DNA of 5,442 bases from Desulfobacteraceae bacterium (GTDB taxonomy: Bacteria > Desulfobacterota > Desulfobacteria > Desulfobacterales > ETH-SRB1): positions 1-5,442 of the forward strand of contig DAOWEW010000232.1 of NCBI GenBank assembly GCA_030638305.1, in the 5' to 3' direction. Under the pieces are notes generated by a model. The model did not search any database. It was not told the DNA's origin and worked only from the letters and a program-made list of their open reading frames with translations. This document shows positions 1 to 4,803 of the stretch, in pieces (the first letter of the stretch is position 1; every line of letters starts with the position of its first letter). The translations under genes were made by a program, and so were the position numbers.

Positions 1-82
1 CCAAGTGTTTTGCACATGCCTCTTCTGTATTGAAGCTTTTTTGAAAGTCCAGCAGACTTCGTTTTTTGTACCGTCCTGACAT
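1..82 (-). CDS. IS1595-family transposase, N-terminal fragment (cut by window edge)
   Basis: Only the first 27 codons lie in the window, starting at the ATG complement of 80-82 and running off the left edge. The protein begins MSGRYKKRSLLDFQKSF and continues NTEEACAKHL. The pattern LLDFQK-F-TEEAC--HL matches the start of IS1595-type transposases, where it precedes a zinc-ribbon segment and a DDE-type catalytic core. Neither of those parts is visible here. A purine-rich stretch reading AAAGGG lies 6 bases before the ATG and could be the ribosome binding site. The gene points away from the broken rpn gene on its right, so the element end should lie in roughly 83-120. Whether the element is complete cannot be judged from this window. 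The family call is by recognition of the N-terminus only. Confidence 0.62.
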   Translation of the reverse strand, partial: MSGRYKKRSLLDFQKSFNTEEACAKHL

Positions 83-120
83 AATGATCCCTTTAGTCAG
101 GTTCTTACAGGAAATTAGGA
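83..120. mobile_element. Probable outer end of the IS1595-type element
   Basis: This short stretch separates the transposase start codon from the end of the rpn remnant. An IS terminal inverted repeat is expected here. The rpn reading frame stops at 115-117 with a C-terminus (NAYLLSS) that looks shorter than is usual for the family, so its stop codon may be supplied by the inserted element. The opposite end of the element is outside the window, so neither the inverted repeat nor a target duplication can be confirmed. Confidence 0.3.
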
Positions 121-180
121 GCTAAGTAAATAAGCATTTAATAATAATTGTCTTACTGTTTTCTGCTCACCAATAATAAT

Positions 181-216
181 GCCTTTATTTCTGCCTTTAT
201 TTCTGCCTTCATCTCT
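181..216. repeat. 12-bp tandem repeat in the rpn C-terminal tail
   Basis: Two exact copies of GCCTTTATTTCT (181-204) are followed by a degenerate third copy, GCCTTCATCTCT (205-216). Read on the minus strand this encodes the tetrapeptide series RDEG, RNKG, RNKG. Such glycine/charge tails are typical of Rpn-family proteins and vary in copy number. Confidence 0.75.
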
Positions 217-642
217 AAATTCATTGGCCCAGGTTCTCATAATATCTTCACCTCCTTGTGGTAACTTTCTTAACGATTCTTCTACATCTTCTTTTTTTAT
301 CACGTCTGTCGCATTTGCTAAATACTTGAAAAATATATCCAAATATTTTGTTGCTTTATCTTTTTCCAAAAAGTCAAACAACAAACTTACTATCTCTGGC
401 AGCTTAGCTCTCAACTCAGGAGTTTCCAAATACTTACATATCACATGCCAACACCTGATTATAACCGATTTTTTGAATTTCTTCACATCAACATTTGAAA
501 CATCGTCCAGGAAATACCGGAATATATGGTCTTAAACCTTCAAACGGAATATAAACCAAATCTTGAAATCCTGCTCTTGCTGTCCAACTGGCATCTCCTT
601 GATATATTACAATCGGGATAATCGGAGGAAGCCTGCCTACTT

Positions 643-667
643 GCGGAAGTTAATTCGTCCCCGTTCC
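643..667. other. Scar sequence interrupting the rpn pseudogene
   Basis: On the minus strand these 25 bases contain GGAACGGGGACGAATTAAC and sit exactly between the rpn piece ending LQLLR and the piece beginning LPQVGRLPP. They do not encode any expected rpn residues in a consistent frame and they supply the premature stop at 667-669. GGGGAC-plus-AT-rich strings of this kind recall the ends of small dispersed elements in some bacteria, but that link is from memory and unproven. Confidence 0.35.
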
Positions 668-966
668 TAACGCAATAATTGCAGAGCGACCAGTAATTCA
701 ACTGTGCTTTTATGTTCCATCAAAAAATATAAAAAGACCCTTTCTCCATTCTTACATTTAGTCTTTATTACCAGATCTGAAAAATGATCCTTAAATTTTT
801 CATCAAGATAACTCTTTCTATCGACATCCAGAATACTCAAATCCAATTGATTATGGATTTCTGCCGGCAAGAAATCTTTCAGAAAATCCCTGAAATTTTC
901 CGGTCTGCCGTATATTTCCCAAAAGAATTTGTCATGTATTTTGTTTATTTTTTCACTCATAAACCC

Positions 967-995
967 AATATAATGGTATGTTAAATTCTTTGCAA
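967..995 (-). promoter_or_regulatory. Possible sigma-70 promoter for the rpn gene
   Basis: On the minus strand TTGCAA (990-995) is separated by exactly 17 bases from TATATT (967-972). The fit to the -35/-10 consensus is reasonable. However, the -10 box lies only 6 bases before the presumed ATG, which would make the message leaderless or imply another start. It may be chance in AT-rich DNA. Confidence 0.3.
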
Positions 996-1097
996 TACAT
1001 TCTTCCGTCCAACTATGTATCCAATGGCCATTTTTCCCTTCACCCGGCTGCCAACTTAAAGCGAGACAATTTGCAGATAGGGCAGCGCCTACCCTAC

Positions 1098-1117
1098 TGT
1101 AATTTCTTGAAATTACA
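1098..1117. promoter_or_regulatory. 20-bp dyad, operator-like or recombination-junction inverted repeat
   Basis: The arms TGTAATTTC and GAAATTACA are perfect 9-base inverted repeats around a central TT. A 2-base centre is too small for an RNA hairpin loop, so a DNA-level role (protein-binding operator or recombination joint) fits better. It lies directly before the ATG of the truncated coiled-coil ORF at 1118 and about where homology to the intact copy (3860-4243) starts. Confidence 0.5.
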
Positions 1118-1336
1118 ATGTGTTCCGCAAGAGAAGAGCTGAGCGAGAGGATCGACGAGATAAACAAAAGGATTGACGAGACCAACAAGAAAATTGATTC
1201 GGTAAAGGATGAGTTAACCAAGAGGATTGATCGTCTATATGAAGTGATTGTCAGAAGAGATGAGCATTCCGGACTGGACAGGAGAGTAGTCAAACTGGAG
1301 TTTGAGCTAAATGATCTTAAACGCATGGCCGCATGA
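1118..1336 (+). pseudogene. Coiled-coil protein, 5'-truncated copy (module copy A)
   Basis: This is an open frame of 72 residues beginning MCSAREELSERIDEI. It aligns with the C-terminal half of the intact coiled-coil gene at 3860-4243. The last 48 residues, from KIDSVKDELTKRID to LNDLKRMAA, are identical. Over the final 141 bases only two substitutions separate the copies and both are silent (CTA/TTA leucine and AGG/CGG arginine). Copy A has one extra seven-residue heptad in the repeat region. The N-terminal half of the family protein is missing, and no ribosome binding site precedes the ATG; a 20-base dyad sits there instead. I therefore call it a truncated remnant, although the frame is intact and a short coiled-coil peptide could in principle be made. 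Transcription would end at the terminator at 1382-1428. Confidence 0.6.
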
Positions 1337-1381
1337 GTTTATAGAATATCACGGTTTTACTTGTTGAAACTCCCGGGTCAA

Positions 1382-1428
1382 AAACCAAAAACCCCGCCTC
1401 CATTTTCAGGAAGCGGGGTTTTTGGTTT
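1382..1428. terminator. Bidirectional intrinsic terminator A
   Basis: The arms 1382-1397 (AAACCAAAAACCCCGC) and 1413-1428 (GCGGGGTTTTTGGTTT) form a perfect 16-bp stem with a 15-base loop. The GC-rich core is flanked by A and T runs on both sides, so it can act on either strand. It serves the coiled-coil copy from the left and the flagellin remnant from the right. Confidence 0.88.
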
Positions 1429-1450
1429 AAAGTTATTATTTACTCACCTT

Positions 1451-1482
1451 CAGCTCACTAGCTCATCAGCTTACCAGCTCAT
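1451..1482. repeat. Degenerate 8-bp tandem repeat (CAGCTCAY) beside flagellin remnant A
   Basis: Four consecutive octamers read CAGCTCAC, TAGCTCAT, CAGCTTAC and CAGCTCAT. They lie between terminator A and the flagellin stop codon. Module copy B has a different AGCTTTC-type repeat at the same place (4356-4387). Confidence 0.7.
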
Positions 1483-1484
1483 AT

Positions 1485-1717
1485 CTACTGAAGCAAACTA
1501 AGCACTGCCTGCGGTAACTGATTTGCCTGGGCCAGCATGGCTATGCCTGCCTGTTGCGGAATCTGGGACTTGGTGAGAGATGCGGTTTCTACTGCAAAAT
1601 CCGCATCCATAATACGGGAACGAGCAACGGATATGTTTTCGGAGACGTTCTGCAGGTTGGAAATGGTTGACTCGAAACGGTTCTGGATTGCGCCAGGAAC
1701 GCCTCGAATTACATCAA
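1485..1717 (-). pseudogene. Flagellin C-terminal remnant (module copy A)
   Basis: The minus strand encodes a flagellin C-terminal D0/D1 helix region. It reads [19 protein letters not shown], then [32 protein letters not shown] and [15 protein letters not shown], with stop at 1485-1487. In an intact flagellin these helices pack into the filament core and carry the export and assembly interface. About 75 codons survive. Upstream of about 1717 the frame loses flagellin character and reaches a stop at about 1744-1746, so the whole N-terminal and central part is missing. RGVPG replaces the usual RGDLG-like motif, and a proline stands where the family has leucine (SQIPQQ versus SQILQQ). Both point to decay. 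It differs from copy B at 12 of 204 aligned bases. Confidence 0.82.
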
Positions 1718-1960
1718 CTTTTGAATCTTCCTCAATGCATTGATATTATTAAGAACAATGTGAATTCAGGTTTTCATCTTGACGCTTGTTCCCGATATAT
1801 GTATTGTTGGGAACAATGTGCTGATATCTTGATGCATAAGGATTCGCAAAAATCGCAGGCATACCCGTGGATATGTCGCGGATTTTTGTCCCGCCCAGGC
1901 AGGAATACGCAAGAGATCAGTGCAGATCAAGTAAAAAATCGCTCAATTTAGGTTATAGTT
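1718..1960. other. Intergenic stretch with no convincing gene
   Basis: No reading frame here resembles a protein I recognise. A plus-strand frame runs across 1667-1951, but its first part is antisense to the flagellin remnant and the rest is unremarkable. Visible structure includes an 8-base inverted repeat at 1786-1816, a repeated decamer GAACAATGTG (1753-1762 and 1811-1820), and an imperfect hairpin pairing GCAAAAATCGC with GCGGATTTTTG around 1845-1888. Promoter elements for the downstream gene follow. Confidence 0.5.
1786..1817. repeat. Nested inverted repeats, possible operator
   Basis: TTGTTCCC (1786-1793) and GGGAACAA (1809-1816) are perfect inverted repeats 15 bases apart. Inside the right arm, ATTGTT-GGG-AACAAT (1803-1817) is a second tight dyad. 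The site is about 150 bases upstream of the promoter of the ATPase-nuclease gene, which is distant for a simple repressor site. Confidence 0.35.
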
Positions 1961-1969
1961 CGGTATAAT
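1942..1969 (+). promoter_or_regulatory. Promoter of the ATPase-nuclease/coiled-coil pair
   Basis: A perfect -10 hexamer TATAAT lies at 1964-1969. The region 16-18 bases upstream (about 1940-1947, CTCAAT) is a poor -35 match, which suggests a weak or activator-dependent promoter. Transcription would start near 1976, giving a leader of about 33 bases before the ATG at 2009. Confidence 0.5.
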
Positions 1970-1994
1970 TCCGTGAAAATTCGTGGTGAATTAA

Positions 1995-2000
1995 AAGGAG
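1995..2000 (+). promoter_or_regulatory. Ribosome binding site that fixes the ATG at 2009
   Basis: AAGGAG lies 8 bases before the ATG at 2009-2011. The frame is open upstream to a GTG at 1973, but that codon lies almost on the predicted transcription start and has no such site, so the ATG is preferred. Confidence 0.8.
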
Positions 2001-2008
2001 TGCAAACA

Positions 2009-3817
2009 ATGAAATTTCCATACGGTATATCTGATTTTAGAAGTATTATCATAGAAGATTATTTTTACTGTGATAGAACAGATAAAATACCTCTGCTTGA
2101 AAATACAAAGTCTCAACTTTTTATTCGTCCCAGGCGTTTTGGCAAGAGCCTTATTCTTTCCATGCTGGAAAACTACTATGATGTGGCAAAAAAAGATGAA
2201 TTTGAAGATATTTTTGGCGATTTAAAAATCGGGGAGAATCCCAGCAGGTTGCGTAATTCATATTTTATTCTGAAATTCGATTTTTCATGTGTTGATCCCA
2301 CCGGCAGCGCAAGGGAAGTAAAAGGGGCTTTGTTCGACCATATTAATGATTGCATTAAAGAATTTGTTCTCTATTACGGAAAATATAATCTTCCTGGTAT
2401 TGAAGTAAACAGAACAAATGCCATAAGTTCTGTTAAATCCCTGGTCAGTTCAGTTCGCATGACTCCATACCCGGTTTATCTTTTGATAGATGAATATGAT
2501 AATTTTGCCAACACAGTTATGATGGGAGTTCAGCGTTCTGAAGGCAGATATGAGGCTCTTGTGCATGAAGAGGGTTCTTTGCGAACTTTTTTCAAGGCAA
2601 TAAAATCCTCCACATCAGGCACTATGTTTGATCGTGTGTTTATCACAGGGGTTTCGCCTGTTGTGATGAGCGATATCACAAGCGGGTACAATGTTGCTGA
2701 GAATATCTATTTTGAGCCGGAGTTTAATGATCTGTGCGGGTTTAAAGAGCAAGAACTTGAGGATGTGATTACAAAGATTGTTGATGAATGCGGTTTTGAA
2801 AAGGAGAAAATTCAAGAGGCTCTTGATTTAATACAAATTTATTACAACGGGTACACTTTTTCCCATGGAGCAAATGAGTCTGTTTATAACCCGACTCTGG
2901 CAATATATTTTCTGAAACAGTTTCAAAAATCGTGCGGATACCCCAGAGAAATGCTTGATACCAACCTTGCCGTGGATGATGCAAAGCTTAAGTATATTGC
3001 CCAGATACCGAGGGGAAGAGATATTCTTATGAAACTCATCGAAAACGATCGGCAGGTTGTCGTATCCAGAATCAGTAAACGTTTTGGCATTGAGGATATG
3101 CTAACGGATCAATCAAAAGATAATATATTTCTGATCTCTTTTCTCTATTATTTCGGGATACTGACCATTGCAGGTGATACTGAAGATCTGGAAGTTATTT
3201 TAAATGTTCCCAACCTCGTTATGCAAGGCCTTTACGTGGAGCGGATTCAGAAGATGCTTCTGCCAGAGGCTGATGACAGGGATGATGGCAGGGCCGCTGC
3301 AAAGCTGGTCTATCAGAAAGGGGATATGGCTCCTTTGTGCAGATTCATGGAGGAAAGATATTTCAAGGTTTTTCATAACAGGGATTACAGATGGGCCAAT
3401 GAATTAACCGTAAAAACCGCTTTTCTAACCCTTCTTTACAATGATATTATCTATATCATGGATTCTGAAAAGGAGATCGACCGCAGATATGCGGATCTGA
3501 CCATGATTATCAGACCTGATAAGAGATACGGCAAAATATTTGACGTTCTGATTGAGTTCAAGTTTGTAAATCTCAAGGATGTAGGAATGAGCGCTGACCA
3601 GGCAAGGGAATTGTCTGAAGAAGAGCTGAGCCGGATTCCCAAGATTGTAAAGCAGATGAAAGATGGCGAAAAACAGGCGAAAGAGTACGGAAAAAAGCTT
3701 GAACAAAGACATGGAAACCTGCGGCTGCAGAAATTTGTAGTAGTGGCGCTGGGGTTTGAGAGGGTATGTTTTAGCAAAATAAACAGACCATCAGGCAATC
3801 AGGAACTGTTCGTATAG
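2009..3817 (+). CDS. AAA-ATPase_like protein with C-terminal PD-(D/E)XK nuclease domain
   Basis: This 602-residue protein belongs to the widespread AAA-ATPase_like (PF09820) plus PD-(D/E)XK nuclease (PF08011/DUF1703) family. The N-terminus has the family opening KFPYGISDFRSII. A P-loop variant RPRRFGKS (40-47) is the usual Walker A form in this family, LLIDEYD (158-164) is Walker B, and VFITGVSP (210-217) is a sensor-like strand. After a helical middle region, the C-terminal third holds the nuclease signature: ADLTMII with D496, then IEFK with E516 and K518. All key residues are present, and the length is slightly above the 500-580 usual for the family. ATP binding and DNA cleavage are inferred from family motifs. 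The biological role is not established; mobile-element or defence-related roles are plausible. No membrane segment or signal peptide is visible. It is followed after 42 bases by the coiled-coil gene, with no terminator between, so the two are probably an operon. Confidence 0.88.
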   Translation: MKFPYGISDFRSIIIEDYFYCDRTDKIPLLENTKSQLFIRPRRFGKSLILSMLENYYDVAKKDEFEDIFGDLKIGENPSRLRNSYFILKFDFSCVDPTGSAREVKGALFDHINDCIKEFVLYYGKYNLPGIEVNRTNAISSVKSLVSSVRMTPYPVYLLIDEYDNFANTVMMGVQRSEGRYEALVHEEGSLRTFFKAIKSSTSGTMFDRVFITGVSPVVMSDITSGYNVAENIYFEPEFNDLCGFKEQELEDVITKIVDECGFEKEKIQEALDLIQIYYNGYTFSHGANESVYNPTLAIYFLKQFQKSCGYPREMLDTNLAVDDAKLKYIAQIPRGRDILMKLIENDRQVVVSRISKRFGIEDMLTDQSKDNIFLISFLYYFGILTIAGDTEDLEVILNVPNLVMQGLYVERIQKMLLPEADDRDDGRAAAKLVYQKGDMAPLCRFMEERYFKVFHNRDYRWANELTVKTAFLTLLYNDIIYIMDSEKEIDRRYADLTMIIRPDKRYGKIFDVLIEFKFVNLKDVGMSADQARELSEEELSRIPKIVKQMKDGEKQAKEYGKKLEQRHGNLRLQKFVVVALGFERVCFSKINRPSGNQELFV

Positions 3818-3846
3818 ACTTTCAGAATAGGGCGTTAATTCAAACC

Positions 3847-3851
3847 GGAGG
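3847..3851 (+). promoter_or_regulatory. Ribosome binding site deciding the coiled-coil start
   Basis: GGAGG lies 8 bases before the ATG at 3860-3862 and only 5 before the adjacent in-frame GTG at 3857. The ATG is the better spaced start. Another ATG at 3853 is in a different frame. Confidence 0.75.
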
Positions 3852-3859
3852 TATGTGTG

Positions 3860-4243
3860 ATGGACATTAAAGAGGCGGTGGGGAGCGTCCTAAAAGAGCT
3901 CATTGTACCGGAGCTTAACAAAATCAAAGAACAAAATAAGGAAATCAAAACCATATTGGTTTTGATCAACAAAAGGCTGGATGATATCAATCTGCATCTT
4001 GCAGATCATAGTCGAAGAATTGATATTGACGAAACCAATAATAGAATTTATTCGGTAAGAGAAGAGCTGAGCAAAAGGATCAACGAAACCAACAAGAAGA
4101 TTGATTCGGTAAAGGATGAGTTAACCAAGAGGATTGATCGTTTATATGAAGTGATTGTCAGAAGAGATGAGCATTCCGGACTGGACCGGAGAGTAGTCAA
4201 ACTGGAGTTTGAGCTAAATGATCTTAAACGCATGGCCGCATGA
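3860..4243 (+). CDS. Small soluble coiled-coil protein of unknown function
   Basis: The 127-residue product has a short helical head (MDIKEAVGSVLKELIVPEL), then a long charged coiled coil to about residue 100, then a conserved-looking tail (RRDEHSGLDRRVVKLEFEL to the end, MAA). Hydrophobic positions I63, V66, L70, I74, I81, V84, L88, I92, L95 and I99 follow a 7/11 pattern, and residues 63-80 repeat at 81-98 (IYSVREELSKRINETNKK against IDSVKDELTKRIDRLYEV). There is no signal peptide, membrane segment or catalytic motif. Similar small proteins with RIDETNKRID repeats occur in many bacteria without assigned function; oligomerisation or partner binding is the natural guess. It follows the ATPase-nuclease gene by 42 bases with its own good ribosome binding site. 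A 5'-truncated copy lies at 1118-1336. The tandem Ile-Asp at residues 54-57 breaks the heptad spacing. Confidence 0.75.
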   Translation: MDIKEAVGSVLKELIVPELNKIKEQNKEIKTILVLINKRLDDINLHLADHSRRIDIDETNNRIYSVREELSKRINETNKKIDSVKDELTKRIDRLYEVIVRRDEHSGLDRRVVKLEFELNDLKRMAA

Positions 4244-4288
4244 ATTTATAAAATATTACAGTTTTACTTGTTGAAATTCCTGGGTCAA

Positions 4289-4333
4289 AAAACAAAACCC
4301 CACCTCTATTTTCAGGAAGCGGGGTTTTGGTTT
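4289..4333. terminator. Bidirectional intrinsic terminator B
   Basis: Arms 4289-4303 and 4319-4333 (GCGGGGTTTTGGTTT) pair over 15 positions with two mismatches and a perfect AAAACCCC/GGGGTTTT core; the loop is 15 bases. It is the counterpart of terminator A and lies between the convergent coiled-coil gene and flagellin remnant B. It should end the ATPase-nuclease/coiled-coil transcript. Confidence 0.8.
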
Positions 4334-4355
4334 AAAGTTATTATTTACTTACCTT

Positions 4356-4387
4356 CAGCTTTGAGCTTTCAGGCTTTCAGCTTTCAC
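4356..4387. repeat. Short 7-8 bp repeats (AGCTTTC type) beside flagellin remnant B
   Basis: CTTT recurs at spacings of 7, 8 and 7 bases in CAGCTTTGAGCTTTC and the following AGGCTTTCAGCTTTC. It occupies the same position as the CAGCTCAY array of copy A but with a different unit. Confidence 0.6.
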
Positions 4388-4394
4388 CTCATAT

Positions 4395-4697
4395 CTACTG
4401 AAGCAAACTAAGCACTGCCTGTGGCAACTGGTTTGCCTGGGCCAGCATGGCTATGCCTGCCTGCTGCAGAATCTGGGACTTGGTGAGAGCTGCGGTTTCT
4501 GCTGCAAAGTCCGCATCCACGATACGGAAACGAGCGACGGATATGTTTTCGGAGACGTTCTGCAGGTTGGAAATGGTTGACTCGAAACGGTTCTGGATCA
4601 CGCCCAGATCGCCACGCATCTCATCAATTTCATTCAGATCGGCATCCTGGTTGATAGCGGTGGTTGCACTGGAACGGTCTGAGACATCAACCAGGTT
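4395..4697 (-). pseudogene. Flagellin C-terminal remnant (module copy B)
   Basis: About 100 codons of a flagellin C-terminus are readable on the minus strand. They start NLVDVSDRSSATTAINQDA, continue [36 protein letters not shown] and [14 protein letters not shown], and end AVLSLLQ with the stop at 4395-4397. Motifs RGDLG-IQNRF and LQNVSENIS are hallmarks of bacterial flagellin D1/D0 helices. Homology stops at about 4697, followed by an in-frame stop at 4707-4709. The N-terminal half, needed for export and polymerisation, is absent, so no functional flagellin can be made. A phenylalanine replaces the usual serine of the ARSRI motif. An internal ATG (4617-4619) begins a 74-residue frame, but there is no reason to think it is a gene start. 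The breakpoint abuts transposase remnants, which suggests the gene was interrupted by an insertion. Confidence 0.87.
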
Positions 4698-4700
4698 AGG

Positions 4701-4720
4701 TGATGGCTATTTCGCCATCA
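4701..4720. repeat. Short hairpin at the flagellin/transposase junction
   Basis: TGATGGC and GCCATCA are perfect 7-base arms around the 6-base loop TATTTC. It starts at the first base after flagellin homology ends. It could mark an element terminus, or be chance. Confidence 0.4.
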
Positions 4721-4803
4721 TCTATTTACAATTTTTCCCCAAATTCATTAAGACTTTTCACTCGAAGTGCCTGCCGGTGTGAGGCTTTTAACCTTTCATG
4801 TGA
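4710..4803. other. Unassigned DNA upstream of the transposase remnant
   Basis: No gene is supported here. The transposase frame is closed by stops at 4789-4791 and 4801-4803. Other frames contain no motif I recognise. It may be the decayed upstream part of the transposase gene. Confidence 0.4.

Larger units (their letters stand above)
115..960 (-). pseudogene. Rpn-family (Transposase_31) PD-(D/E)XK nuclease, frameshifted pseudogene
   Basis: Three consecutive minus-strand segments together spell one Rpn/Transposase_31 protein. Segment 1 (960 to 667) starts MSEKINKIHDKFFWEIYG and carries the family opening HDKFF, DFLKDFLP and LDLSILD, then the nuclease residues D62 (FSDLV) and E82/K84 (MEHKS), ending LQLLR and a stop. 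Segment 2 (649 to about 515), in another frame, holds LPPIIPIVIYQGDASW and PFEGLRPYIP. Segment 3 (about 518 to 115), back in the first frame, reads RYFLDDVSNVDVKKFKKS and ends in the usual charged tail RDEGRNKGRNKG. Family members are DNases linked to recombination or to short inverted-repeat elements. The lesions are loss of about 15-25 codons between segments 1 and 2, with 25 foreign-looking bases at 643-667, and a small frame-changing deletion near 515. The gene is very unlikely to make active enzyme. A start at 958-960 lacks a clear ribosome binding site. Confidence 0.8.

Noticed and set aside
1023..1032. AATGGCCATT palindrome
   Set aside because: A 10-base palindrome in isolation is expected by chance and has no supporting context.
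667..1326. A 219-codon minus-strand open frame covering the rpn N-terminus plus sequence to its right
   Set aside because: Only the part from 960 down resembles a protein family. The upstream half is largely the antisense of the coiled-coil copy, whose serine/leucine-rich reading also appears opposite copy B (4048-4233).
1451..1482. CRISPR-like repeat array
   Set aside because: The units are 8 bases with no spacers; this is a simple degenerate tandem repeat.
1537..1743. Plus-strand frames opposite the flagellin remnants (also 4447-4782)
   Set aside because: Both are antisense shadows of the well-supported flagellin reading and begin at the same antisense position (MAMPACC).
1845..1888. Hairpin pairing GCAAAAATCGC with GCGGATTTTTG as a terminator or riboswitch
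   Set aside because: The stem has a bulge and a long loop, there is no gene upstream to terminate, and no known riboswitch core is visible.
1667..1951. A 94-codon plus-strand frame before the ATPase-nuclease gene
   Set aside because: It begins antisense to the flagellin remnant, has no ribosome binding site, and shows no recognisable motif.
1973..2008. A GTG start at 1973 adding 12 residues to the ATPase-nuclease
   Set aside because: AAGGAG is placed correctly for the ATG at 2009, family homology starts there, and 1973 lies almost on the predicted transcription start.
4395..4619. A separate 74-residue gene starting at the internal flagellin ATG
   Set aside because: Flagellin homology continues upstream of this methionine to about 4697, so it is an internal codon of a broken gene.
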